A DNA stretch of 64,000 nt from Flexithrix dorotheae DSM 6795 (GTDB lineage: Bacteria; Bacteroidota; Bacteroidia; Cytophagales; Flammeovirgaceae): NCBI RefSeq assembly GCF_000379765.1, contig NZ_KB903431.1:325788-389787 (forward strand), in the 5' to 3' direction. The notes under the pieces are model-generated. The model worked only from the letters and a program-made list of their open reading frames with translations. It was not told where the DNA came from and ran no database searches. Below are positions 27,174 to 35,962 of this stretch, one piece after another. The position numbers and the translations under genes are program-made. How positions within the stretch are numbered: position 1 is the first letter of the stretch; each line of letters starts with the position of its first letter.

Positions 27174-28664
27174 ATGATATCAGCAGATAAAACACAAATT
27201 TCTTTAGAGGATTATTTTAAGCCTTTTAGGGAAAATGTAGTAGGTTATAATCAGGAATTTGATTCTCCCTACGGAAAGCAAAGAATTGTATATGCCGACT
27301 GGACTGCTAGTGGCAGGTTGTATGGGCCGATTGAAAAAAAGATTTTGGAAGAATTGGGTCCATACGTAGGCAATACACATACTGAAACTTCCTTGACCGG
27401 GATTTTAATGACAAAGGCTTATCATCAGGCTCATCAAAAAATTAAAAAGCATGTTAATGCCAATTCGGAGGATATCATCATAACTGCCGGCTCGGGGATG
27501 ACTGGAGTGGTGAATAAGTTCCAGCGAATATTGGGCATCCGAATTCCTGAAAAGTATGCCAATCAGGTGAAAATTGAGGAAGAAGACCGGCCTGTGGTTT
27601 TTATTTCTCACATGGAGCATCATTCCAATCATACTTCCTGGATAGAAACCATTGCAGATGTGGAATGTATTTTACCAAATGAAAAGGGGTTGATTAATGA
27701 GGATCATTTCCTGGAACTGGTGGAAAGATATCAACATAGGAAAACAAAAATTGCTTCTTTAACAGCCTGTTCTAATGTAACCGGAATAGAAACTGAATAC
27801 ACAAAAATTGCCAGAATAATGCATGAAAATGGCGGGATGTGTTTTGTTGATTTTGCCTGTTCGGGTCCTTATGTGAAAATTGATATGCATCCCGATGATC
27901 CCCTGGAAAGACTGGATGCTATATATTTTTCTCCTCATAAGTTTTTAGGAGGACCGGGAACTCCAGGCGTACTTATTTTTAACAAATCCTTATATAATAA
28001 TAAAGTGCCTGACCAGCCCGGTGGTGGAACTGTAGCCTGGACTAATCCCTGGGGGCAAAGAAAGTATTTTGACGATATTGAGGCAAGGGAAGATGGGGGT
28101 ACGCCTGCCTTTCTTCAAACTATTAAAGCTGCACTGGCGATTAATTTGAAGGAAAAAATGGGCATAGAATTGATGGAGGAGAGAGAGAAGGAACTTGTGA
28201 AAATGTGTTTCAATACACTTGATAATATTCCAAATCTTCATTTGCTGGCAAAGGATATTAAAGAAAGACTTGGGGTAATCTCATTTTATATTGAAGGCTT
28301 ACATTTTAATCTTGGAGTAAAAATTTTAAACGACAGGTTTGGCATTCAGGTGAGGGGAGGTTGTTCTTGTGCAGGTACTTATGGACATTATTTATTGGAT
28401 ATTTCCCAAGGCAAGTCAAAATCGATTACCGATATAATTGATCAGGGTGATTTAACCGTAAAACCTGGCTGGATCAGAATGTCTGTGCATCCGATTATGA
28501 CTAATGAAGAAGTACAATTTATTCTGGATGCCATTGCACAACTTTCAAGGGAATTTCATGAATGGAGCAAGGATTATGAATACAATCCTAAAAACAATGA
28601 GTTTTTTCATAAGAAAGAAAAAGGAACTGAAGATGATATGGTAAGCCGCTGGCTGGAAGTGTAA
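27174..28664 (+). CDS. PLP-dependent class-V aminotransferase / cysteine desulfurase-like protein
   Basis: This protein of 496 residues (from the ATG at 27174; a TTG at 27138 would add 12) has the fold-type I class-V domain. The PLP-binding lysine is about K256 in FSPHKFLGG, preceded by the VDFACSGPY segment that holds the cofactor aspartate. A late GGCSCAGTYGH motif resembles the cysteine-bearing loop of SufS-like enzymes. The enzyme may be a desulfurase, selenocysteine lyase or other lyase; the exact reaction cannot be fixed from sequence. No Fe-S assembly gene is nearby. It is cytoplasmic and probably monocistronic. Confidence 0.85.
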   Translation: MISADKTQISLEDYFKPFRENVVGYNQEFDSPYGKQRIVYADWTASGRLYGPIEKKILEELGPYVGNTHTETSLTGILMTKAYHQAHQKIKKHVNANSEDIIITAGSGMTGVVNKFQRILGIRIPEKYANQVKIEEEDRPVVFISHMEHHSNHTSWIETIADVECILPNEKGLINEDHFLELVERYQHRKTKIASLTACSNVTGIETEYTKIARIMHENGGMCFVDFACSGPYVKIDMHPDDPLERLDAIYFSPHKFLGGPGTPGVLIFNKSLYNNKVPDQPGGGTVAWTNPWGQRKYFDDIEAREDGGTPAFLQTIKAALAINLKEKMGIELMEEREKELVKMCFNTLDNIPNLHLLAKDIKERLGVISFYIEGLHFNLGVKILNDRFGIQVRGGCSCAGTYGHYLLDISQGKSKSITDIIDQGDLTVKPGWIRMSVHPIMTNEEVQFILDAIAQLSREFHEWSKDYEYNPKNNEFFHKKEKGTEDDMVSRWLEV

Positions 28665-28747
28665 TTTATTCTTCTCTATTTCTTTTTCCTTTAATGAATT
28701 TAAACAGAGGAGTTTTTATATTTAGAAAAAAATTGCGCTGCTCATAA

Positions 28748-29800
28748 ATGGAAAAAGATATACGGACCATCAAATCAATCATGATCATCTTTGTTTTTTG
28801 TTTGATCATTTACCTGATTTTTATTTTAGCTGAAATGCTCATTCCTCTGGCTTTGGCAATCTTTATTGCTATTTTGTTACAACCCATATTGGCCTGGCTG
28901 GACAGCAAAAAGCTCCCTTTTGGATTGAGTATGGTCCTAATTACTTCAATTACGGTGGGCATTATCTACCTGGTGGGAGCCTTAGTAGTAGGTACCTGGA
29001 ATGAGCTTTCTAAAGAACAGGATGTATTGTTGCAAAATATAAATGAGCGACTCAATAGTCTATTGGGATGGATTAATTCCTTCACCGACCTTAGACTTTC
29101 TGCGGATGAATTTATCCTCACCATTAAAAATCTTATTTCTGCGGATTGGTTAATCAAATCTACCGGGAATTTTGCCGGAGCACTTGGGAACTTTACCACC
29201 ATATTTTTTATGACCATTCTTTATTTAGTGGTGTTACTTGGTGGCATATTGAAATATGAAAAATACATTTCTTATCTGGAAGAAGATATTGATGAGGAAG
29301 GGAAATTATTAAATGGCTTTGAAAAGGTAAAAACATCAGTTTCCACTTATATCAAAGTGAAGTTTTTCATGAGCCTTTCAACTGGAATTGGCTACTGGCT
29401 CGTTTGTTTGATCTTCAAGGTGGAGTTTGCCCTATTCTGGGGTTTTTTAGCATTTATACTAAATTTTATTCCAACTGTAGGGTCGATCATTGCTACCATT
29501 CCTCCTGTATTACTTGGGTTGATCGAATTTGAATCATTTACTACTCTCCTTGTTTTTATTCCTGTATTATTTGCTGTCCAGATGATTTTTGGGAATGTGA
29601 TTGAGCCTAAACTTATGGGTAGTCGCCTTTCTTTAAATACCATTACAGTTTTGCTTGGTTTGGTTTTCTGGGGTTACTTGTGGGGGGTTACAGGGATGAT
29701 TTTGTCAGTGCCTTTGATGGTATTGCTAAAGGTGATTTTAGAGCAGGTAAATGGGGCAGAGGTTATTGTAAAACTTATGGGAAGTAAAAACTTATCCTAA
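28748..29800 (+). CDS. AI-2E family transporter (PerM/UPF0118)
   Basis: The inner-membrane protein has 350 residues and about seven or eight hydrophobic segments: two close together at about 9-50, one at 57-80, one at 155-175, and a cluster from 210 to 345. The layout with a long hydrophilic region (about 80-150) after the first three segments is typical. Family members have been proposed as autoinducer-2 exporters or as Na/H-type antiporters, so the substrate is open. The ATG at 28748 is 83 bp after the aminotransferase stop on the same strand. The near -7 box TATATTTA just upstream has one mismatch. Confidence 0.88.
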   Translation: MEKDIRTIKSIMIIFVFCLIIYLIFILAEMLIPLALAIFIAILLQPILAWLDSKKLPFGLSMVLITSITVGIIYLVGALVVGTWNELSKEQDVLLQNINERLNSLLGWINSFTDLRLSADEFILTIKNLISADWLIKSTGNFAGALGNFTTIFFMTILYLVVLLGGILKYEKYISYLEEDIDEEGKLLNGFEKVKTSVSTYIKVKFFMSLSTGIGYWLVCLIFKVEFALFWGFLAFILNFIPTVGSIIATIPPVLLGLIEFESFTTLLVFIPVLFAVQMIFGNVIEPKLMGSRLSLNTITVLLGLVFWGYLWGVTGMILSVPLMVLLKVILEQVNGAEVIVKLMGSKNLS

Positions 29801-29868
29801 GGGGGAAATTAACATTAACCTTTATTATAAAAATGTTAGGTTATTAAAGGATTCCAGACCTTTTTAAT

Positions 29869-29876
29869 TATATTTG
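29869..29876 (+). promoter_or_regulatory. Possible promoter -7 box of sucC
   Basis: TATATTTG is an exact TAnnTTTG match, implying a leader of about 160 nt before the sucC ATG. Confidence 0.45.
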
Positions 29877-30043
29877 GGCCGCTTTTGAAGCAAATTGCTA
29901 TTGGTTTTGGAGGTGAAATTATAAGTATTTGAATTTCAATTAGCAAACAACTTATTAATTCTTCAACTAATTTCAGTTTTGTATTATCAAATCATACCTA
30001 TTTTATTATCCTATTTTAATTAGATAGAAATTATTCAAAAAAA

Positions 30044-31234
30044 ATGAATATTCACGAGTATCAAGCAAAGCAGACATTAAAAAAATATGGTGTAGCAATT
30101 CAGGAAGGCATAGTTGCCGATACTCCTGATAAAGCGGTGGACGCTGCAAAAGAGTTAAAAGAGCAAACCGGTACAGGCTGGTGGGTTGTAAAAGCTCAGA
30201 TTCATGCAGGTGGTAGAGGAAAAGGTGGAGGAGTAAAACTTGCCAAATCTCTTGATGAGGTGAAGGAACTATCCAACAAAATTTTAGGCATGCAGTTGGT
30301 AACTCCACAAACCGGACCTGAGGGGAAAAAAGTGCATAAAGTACTTATTGCCCAGGACGTATATTACCCAGGTGAAAGCGAAACTTCAGAATTCTATATC
30401 AGTGTGCTTTTGGACAGGGCTACTTCCAGGAATATGATCATGTACTCTACTGAAGGAGGAATGGATATCGAAGAAGTTGCTGAAAAAACACCGAATTTAA
30501 TTTTTAAAGAAGAAGTTGATCCTAAGATTGGTTTACAAGGATTTCAGGCAAGGAAAATTGCTTTCAATCTTGGTTTATCAGGCAAGGCATTTAAGGAAAT
30601 GGTGAAATTTGTCATGGCGCTTTACAAAGCATATGACGAAACAGATTCGGCCATGTTCGAAATTAACCCTGTGCTAAAAACTTCTGATGATAAAATCATT
30701 GCAGTTGATGCCAAAGTAAATCTTGATGATAACGCACTTTACAGACATAAGGATTTGGCTTTAATGCGCGATATTAATGAAGAGGATCCTACTGAAGTAG
30801 AAGCTGGTGAATCTAACCTGAATTATGTGAAACTAGATGGAAATGTGGGTTGTATGGTTAATGGAGCTGGTTTGGCCATGGCTACAATGGATATGATTAA
30901 ATTATCTGGTGGAGAGCCTGCCAACTTCCTGGATGTAGGAGGTGCCGCAAATGCTCAAACGGTAGAAGCTGGTTTCAGAATCATTATGAAAGATCCTAAT
31001 GTAAAGGCTATTTTGATCAATGTTTTCGGTGGTATTGTAAGATGTGACCGTGTAGCCAAAGGAGTAGTGGAAGCTTACAAAAATATTGGTAATATCAACA
31101 TTCCAATTATAGTAAGACTTCAGGGAACTAATGCTGAGGAAGCTAAAAAAGTAATTGATGAATCAGGTTTAAAAGTAGTTTCTGCAATTCTTTTAAAAGA
31201 TGCTGCTGAAAAGGTAAAAGAAGCCTTAGCTTAA
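30044..31234 (+). CDS. sucC: Succinate-CoA ligase (ADP-forming), beta subunit
   Basis: Substrate-level phosphorylation step of the TCA cycle: succinyl-CoA to succinate. The 396-residue protein opens with [17 protein letters not shown], the invariant SucC start, and has an ATP-grasp domain (about 1-240) with [16 protein letters not shown] at about 50-65. The C-terminal ligase domain contains [14 protein letters not shown] near 328-341. The alpha subunit sucD is not adjacent; the next plus-strand gene is a protease 464 bp on, after a terminator. Separate sucC and sucD loci are known in this phylum. Cytoplasmic. Confidence 0.97.
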   Translation: MNIHEYQAKQTLKKYGVAIQEGIVADTPDKAVDAAKELKEQTGTGWWVVKAQIHAGGRGKGGGVKLAKSLDEVKELSNKILGMQLVTPQTGPEGKKVHKVLIAQDVYYPGESETSEFYISVLLDRATSRNMIMYSTEGGMDIEEVAEKTPNLIFKEEVDPKIGLQGFQARKIAFNLGLSGKAFKEMVKFVMALYKAYDETDSAMFEINPVLKTSDDKIIAVDAKVNLDDNALYRHKDLALMRDINEEDPTEVEAGESNLNYVKLDGNVGCMVNGAGLAMATMDMIKLSGGEPANFLDVGGAANAQTVEAGFRIIMKDPNVKAILINVFGGIVRCDRVAKGVVEAYKNIGNINIPIIVRLQGTNAEEAKKVIDESGLKVVSAILLKDAAEKVKEALA

Positions 31235-31261
31235 GATTCTTAAAATAAATTTACTAATGAG

Positions 31262-31293
31262 AACACTTGCTAGTTTTTAGCAAGTGTTTTTTT
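31262..31293 (+). terminator. Terminator of sucC
   Basis: A perfect 11-bp stem, AACACTTGCTA / TAGCAAGTGTT, with a 5-nt loop and a run of T. Confidence 0.92.
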
Positions 31294-31294
31294 A

Positions 31295-31337
31295 TGTCAA
31301 AAGTTCAAGCAAATTACTATTCAATGACTTTTTGACA
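31295..31337. repeat. Imperfect inverted repeat just after the sucC terminator
   Basis: Arms TGTCAAAA (31295-31302) and TTTTTGACA (31329-31337) are complementary apart from one extra base, with a spacer of 26. Function unknown; it could be an operator or chance. Confidence 0.3.
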
Positions 31338-31698
31338 CAATTTTTTTGAAGGTTTAATTATTGGTGGTCTACTTAATAGGTTGTTTTACAAAAATAAATT
31401 TACGAACTAGTATATAGGTAAGTACCTGTACTTTTTTAATGTTGAAAAACTTCACCACAATATCAATTAGTAGCGGAAAATTAAAAGGTTGTTATTGCTG
31501 CCCAACTACTTAGAGTGGAAAAAGTAATGTGCAATTTTATGGGTATTTAATTTTTGTTCTGGAAGATACTTTTAGAAGGTGCAAGGCAGCATTGTAAAAC
31601 CAAAAAACAATTATTAATTGGGTTAATGGAACAAGTAGAAAACTGGAAGTTATTTTTTTACCTTTACTAAAATCAATAAAGATAAATCAGGTAAGTAT

Positions 31699-33141
31699 AT
31701 GAGAAAAATTTTATTGAACATTGTATTGAGTTTGGGAGCAGGTTTTTTAGGAGGATATTCATTTTTTTATTTTAATCCTCCGGTTAGTCCTCAATTCCAA
31801 AAAACGGAATTTACCGAATCGGATAGTAATGGAATTGCCACTTTTACATCTACTCCTTCAAGATCTGCAATATATGAGAATATAGACTTTTCAAACGCCT
31901 CCAAAATCAGTACTGAGTGTGTGGTGTATATCAAAACTATTTCCAAGCAGGATGTAGAAAGATACAGTTGGTTTGACATGTATTTTTACAACAGACAACC
32001 TCAAAGACGAGTAGCAGGATCAGGTTCTGGAGTGATTTTCTCCAAAGATGGTTTCATTGTTACCAATAACCATGTGATTGATGGCGCTGATGAAATAGAA
32101 GTTATTTTCAATAAAAAATCTTATAGGGCCGAATTAATTGGGACAGACCCTTCTACTGACCTGGCCTTGTTAAAAATTGATGGCAAAAACCTTCCATTTA
32201 TAAAGGTAGCCAGTTCGAAAACCCTCAATGTAGGCGAGTGGGTTCTCGCTGTGGGTAATCCATTTAATTTGCAATCTACCGTTACAGCAGGAATTGTAAG
32301 TGCGAAAGGAAGAAGAATTAATATTCTGGAAGATATTTTTCCCATAGAGTCTTTTATCCAAACGGATGCTGCAATTAACCCGGGAAATAGTGGTGGAGCC
32401 CTGGTTAACCTAGATGGACATTTGGTAGGCATTAATACTGCCATACTTTCCAGAACTGGTTCTTATGCTGGTTATGGATTTGCGGTGCCTTCAGATATAG
32501 TCACCAAAGTAGTAAGTGATTTGAAGCAGTATGGGGAAGTTCAAAAAGCTTTTATAGGTGCTGAAGTAGTAGATTTGGATGAAGATTTATCCAACCAGTT
32601 GGGAACCAGTGATTTGGATGGGGTAGTGGTCACTTTTATTGAACCGGAAGGTGCTGCTGCTCAGGTAGGCATTGAAAAAGGGGATATTATAGTGGAAATA
32701 AACGAAAATAAAATAAATTCAAGGGCTTTATTTGATGAACAGCTTGGTTTTTACAGGCCTGGGGATAAAATTAAGATCAAATACAAGAGAGGAAAGGAAA
32801 ATTACGTTAAAGATATAATTCTCACCAATGTGGAAGGAACAACCGGGATCGTAAAGAAAATCACTTACAATGCAGAGAAACTTGGAGCCACCTTTGAAGT
32901 AGTCCCCAAAATGGAAAGAACCAGACTTGGAATCGAAAGTGGTATAAGAGTGAAACAGGTAGAGCGGGGACTGATTAACAACATGGATATAAAAGAGGGA
33001 GAAGTAATTGTGGCGATCAATAATTATAAGATAGAAAAACCGGAGGATTTAGAGGAAATTTTAATTAGGATCAGGGGGAGAGTAATTGTAGAAGTAATTG
33101 ACAGAGATAACAAAAAAAGATATTACTCATACAGGTTTTAA
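31699..33141 (+). CDS. HtrA/DegP-type serine protease with PDZ domains
   Basis: A periplasmic quality-control protease. Residues 4-24 are a hydrophobic signal anchor or signal peptide. The trypsin-like domain (about 65-265) has the full triad: His125 in TNNHVID, Asp154 in STDLALLKID, and Ser231 in NPGNSGGALVN. Two PDZ-like regions follow: PEGAAAQVGIEKGDIIVEIN at about 310-330, and a second around 410-470. Unlike classic DegP the signal part looks membrane-tethered, as in DegS/HtrA. Length is 480. It has its own terminator at 33241-33268 and lies next to the candidate origin. Substrates are unknown; family role is degradation or sensing of misfolded envelope proteins. Confidence 0.93.
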   Translation: MRKILLNIVLSLGAGFLGGYSFFYFNPPVSPQFQKTEFTESDSNGIATFTSTPSRSAIYENIDFSNASKISTECVVYIKTISKQDVERYSWFDMYFYNRQPQRRVAGSGSGVIFSKDGFIVTNNHVIDGADEIEVIFNKKSYRAELIGTDPSTDLALLKIDGKNLPFIKVASSKTLNVGEWVLAVGNPFNLQSTVTAGIVSAKGRRINILEDIFPIESFIQTDAAINPGNSGGALVNLDGHLVGINTAILSRTGSYAGYGFAVPSDIVTKVVSDLKQYGEVQKAFIGAEVVDLDEDLSNQLGTSDLDGVVVTFIEPEGAAAQVGIEKGDIIVEINENKINSRALFDEQLGFYRPGDKIKIKYKRGKENYVKDIILTNVEGTTGIVKKITYNAEKLGATFEVVPKMERTRLGIESGIRVKQVERGLINNMDIKEGEVIVAINNYKIEKPEDLEEILIRIRGRVIVEVIDRDNKKRYYSYRF

Positions 33142-33240
33142 ATTGAACAACAAGAAAAATTTTAACCTATAAAAAAAGAGTCTGGCATTTTAAAAATGCT
33201 TAAAGATTACATTTAGTTAACATGTAGAACATCGGTAAAG

Positions 33241-33268
33241 GACACTCATTTTGAGTGTCTTTTATTTT
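33241..33268 (+). terminator. Terminator after the HtrA-like protease
   Basis: GACACTCA / TGAGTGTC with a 3-nt loop followed by TTTTATTTT, about 100 bp after the stop. Confidence 0.85.
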
Positions 33269-33400
33269 GCTAAAAATCCAATTTTTGGGCGGTGTTATGT
33301 GACTGAAAAGTTAAAAATAAATGAACCTAAAAAGTTGAAGTTTATCCATTTTAACCATTTTTTTAGTCTATTTACACAATAAAAAAATGAAATTTATTTT

Positions 33401-33487
33401 ACTGATAATCAGTTAATTAACACGAATTCGTGCTTATCCACAACATATCAACAAGTTATCAACATCTTATCCACATACTTGTTCACA
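33401..33487 (+). other. Candidate chromosomal replication origin (oriC): palindromes plus DnaA-box array
   Basis: Three palindromes run end to end: ACTGATAATCAGT (33401-33413), TTAATTAA (33413-33420) and CACGAATTCGTG (33421-33432). Then come five 9-mers in one orientation: TTATCCACA (33434), ATATCAACA (33445), TTATCAACA (33456), TTATCCACA (33467) and TTGTTCACA (33479). The first and fourth are perfect DnaA boxes (TTATNCACA). The first four start exactly 11 bp apart, close to one helical turn. AT-rich flanks (33360-33400 and 33488-33500) could unwind. dnaA is absent, as in many Bacteroidota where the origin is apart from dnaA. A DnaA-controlled promoter for the next gene is the alternative. 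Confidence 0.65.
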
Positions 33488-33580
33488 AATAAAATTTATG
33501 ATCAGTTGCACCCAATGTTAATTTAGGTTTAAATTGGCTTTCCAAATTGAAATCCAGGTTTGTAATTTAACTTTAAAGTC

Positions 33581-34783
33581 TTGGCAAAAATTGATAATGA
33601 GCTTCAGGAGCTCTTAAATAATAAAGAATTTGAGCAGGAAGTAAAGCGGGCAAAAGATAGATTCAGATTTAAAACTTTTAGCGAAAGGTTTGGCTATCTT
33701 AAGGATAGCAGCAAGTACTTTCGGTTTATTTTCCATTTGTTCAGTATCCTCACCGGGTTGGTATTTGTTTCCTTCCTTATCGATACCGCAATCCAGAATA
33801 TTTACCTGTCATTTGTGCTGGCGGGTTTGTTCCTGGCTTTTTGGGAAATTGCGAAAAGTATTTTATTAGCCAATGTATTTGAAACCTTTTACAGAGTGAA
33901 TAAAGTACCTTTTGGTATGGCAGTTTTAGCCATGTTGTTGCTTTGTGGATCGATCTGTGTCTCGATAGAGGGGGCAAAAAAATATTATTCTCTACAAAAT
34001 AACTCTGAAGAGGAAATTTTAAAAGAATTTACAAACAAGCGGGATAGTCTGATCAATTATTATGAGTCCAGAATAGGAGAAGAGAAAAAGGAATTGGAGG
34101 ACTTTAAAGCTTCGGTGAGTTACAAAGGGAAAATTAATTTATATAATGAGGCTACCGCTAAAACAGTTTCTTCTTATGCTGATAAACTTGCTTACCTGGA
34201 GAAAGCTTTGAGTGAATCCATCAACAATATTGATGGTGAATATAAAAATAAAATTAAGGGAGATAAGGAGAAATCCTCTTTTGATCAATTTGCGTTTGCG
34301 GCTTTGTCCGGGGTAAATGAGCTGATTATTGTCCTTATCGTTTTTTTCCTGGTCTATTTTGATTACCGAACTGCTGTTGAGGGAGGGGAGATTTTGGCAC
34401 AGAAAGAGTCAAAGCAGGAGGAAGGAAAAAATGAGGATTTAAAGAAAATTTTAGAATTAATTAGTGCTAATAGTATAGAAGAGAGTTTAATAAACAAGAC
34501 TGACAGACAGACTTCTGATTTAAAAGACGAACAAAAACTTCCTGAAGAAAAACCTGTTGAAAAAAAGGAAGTAACCAAAGTGGAAGAAAAAATTGAGGAG
34601 GAAAAAACGGTAACCATAGGTTTCAAACCTCCTAAAAGGCAAACTCCTGAACCTATGTTGCAACCCTTCCAAAAGCCGGGAATTGCAGCCGTTTCAGGAG
34701 GCACTCAGCTTTCTCTTGGATTTGGAGAAGAGGAAACACCAACCAGAGTTACGCCAAAAACAAGGAAAAAGAGACGGAAATAA
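33581..34783 (+). CDS. Membrane protein with central coiled coil, unrecognised
   Basis: I do not recognise this 400-residue protein. A basic N-terminus (1-45) precedes three predicted membrane segments (about 48-68, 73-95 and 110-130), a charged helical stretch likely to be coiled coil (about 140-232), a fourth segment (about 241-261), and a long acidic/basic low-complexity tail rich in Lys and Glu (265-400) ending KTRKKRRK. The coiled coil between segments 3 and 4 would lie outside the cytoplasm, the tail inside. The start is TTG at 33581; no earlier ATG fits. It lies directly after the DnaA-box array, which may matter. No mobile-element gene is near. Confidence 0.7.
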   Translation: MAKIDNELQELLNNKEFEQEVKRAKDRFRFKTFSERFGYLKDSSKYFRFIFHLFSILTGLVFVSFLIDTAIQNIYLSFVLAGLFLAFWEIAKSILLANVFETFYRVNKVPFGMAVLAMLLLCGSICVSIEGAKKYYSLQNNSEEEILKEFTNKRDSLINYYESRIGEEKKELEDFKASVSYKGKINLYNEATAKTVSSYADKLAYLEKALSESINNIDGEYKNKIKGDKEKSSFDQFAFAALSGVNELIIVLIVFFLVYFDYRTAVEGGEILAQKESKQEEGKNEDLKKILELISANSIEESLINKTDRQTSDLKDEQKLPEEKPVEKKEVTKVEEKIEEEKTVTIGFKPPKRQTPEPMLQPFQKPGIAAVSGGTQLSLGFGEEETPTRVTPKTRKKRRK

Positions 34784-34862
34784 TTTATAATAGAACTATA
34801 TGCTAATCAAATTTTGCGCACACAAAGCAGATTTGACTTGAACCTAAACTAAAGGAGGCTTA

Positions 34863-35705
34863 TTACGCTTCCTTTTTGTGTTTATGGACAAACCAGGAAA
34901 TCAATTGACCAGCAATACTGTATTCCCCAGGAGTAAGGGGCAGTTCATCAGGTGCATACCAATCGGCATGCGAAATTTCATCGTCATCTACCTGTATTTC
35001 CCCACTATCCCATTCGGCTGTGAAACCTACCATCATAGAGCTTGGAAAAGCCCAGGCCTGGCTTCCGAAGTAATTTATGTTTTTTACCTGAATGCCAACT
35101 TCCTCATAAACTTCTCTTCTTAGGCAATCTTCAAATGATTCTCCCACTTCCAGAAAACCTGCCAATACGCTATAAAAGTTTTCTTTAAACCTTTTGGCAT
35201 GTGCCAGCAAAATCTTACCTTCTTTTTCAATGGCCACTATGATTGCCGGATAAATATTGGGGTAAAAAATCGCATTGCATTTAGGGCAGGATTTGGCTTT
35301 TTCACTGGGAACTGATTCGGTTGGAGTCCCACATTTGCCACAAAACCGATTATTTTCAGCCCAGAAATTAATCTGCCTGGCTTTACTTAGCATGAGAAAT
35401 AATTCCTTTTCAACAGTGGTGATTAATGACCTTAAGGTGACCCATTCAAAGTTTTCAAATGTTGGAAGGTCCTCCTCTATATTTACCGTAAAACAGGCTT
35501 TTTCATTAACCAGACCCAAATACTCTGATGAAACCCTTACTTCAGAAGCATTAAATGGAAGTCTTTGAAAAAACAGGACAGGCTTTTCATGGATAAACTC
35601 AACCAGAATTTTATCAGCAGTAAAAATTAAATACTGGGCGGTATTGAAGTCTGTTTTATCAGAAGGATTCCCCGGTAGGAATTTAAATTGGTTGTGAGTG
35701 GTCAT
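34863..35705 (-). CDS. nudC: NADH pyrophosphatase / NAD-cap decapping Nudix hydrolase (NudC)
   Basis: The 280-residue protein has the NudC layout: an N-terminal domain, a zinc ribbon with C122, C125, C140 and C143, and a Nudix domain with box GFLEVGESFEDCLRREVYEE at 183-202. It would hydrolyse NADH or NAD to nucleoside monophosphates and could remove NAD caps from RNA. The hallmark SQPWPFPxS motif appears as SQAWAFPSS at 215-223, with two Pro-to-Ala changes. The start ATG at 35705 is clean. It faces the ftsX cluster divergently. The family call is strong; activity with the altered motif is an inference. Confidence 0.9.
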   Translation of the reverse strand: MTTHNQFKFLPGNPSDKTDFNTAQYLIFTADKILVEFIHEKPVLFFQRLPFNASEVRVSSEYLGLVNEKACFTVNIEEDLPTFENFEWVTLRSLITTVEKELFLMLSKARQINFWAENNRFCGKCGTPTESVPSEKAKSCPKCNAIFYPNIYPAIIVAIEKEGKILLAHAKRFKENFYSVLAGFLEVGESFEDCLRREVYEEVGIQVKNINYFGSQAWAFPSSMMVGFTAEWDSGEIQVDDDEISHADWYAPDELPLTPGEYSIAGQLISWFVHKHKKEA

Positions 35706-35962
35706 GAATTTTAGATTTTGAAAGCAAAGTTAATGAAATACTTGTTTCCTGAATTTTTCCTGAAGATTTAACCTTCAGGAATAAAAAAGTACTGGATATA
35801 ATTTATAATTATTTGAAAGGGAAAATGTTAATACCATAGAAGTTGGGCAAAATTGTGGCATTTTTTAATTTTACCCGGATAATGGAAAATTGACGGTAAA
35901 AAGTTCCAAAATATTTTTCAGCCAAGAAGGGGTAAAGTTTTTTTAATAATAATTTTTTTAAA

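Larger units (their letters stand above)
31235..31698. other. Intergenic region, 464 bp
   Basis: It contains the sucC terminator (31262-31293) and an imperfect inverted repeat at 31295-31337. From 31340 to 31698 I see no gene, exact promoter box or structured element. Confidence 0.45.
33142..33580. other. Gene-free region, 439 bp, containing the origin candidate
   Basis: After the protease terminator (33241-33268) the stretch is AT-rich with no open frame. It carries three palindromes and a DnaA-box array at 33401-33487, described separately. Confidence 0.6.
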
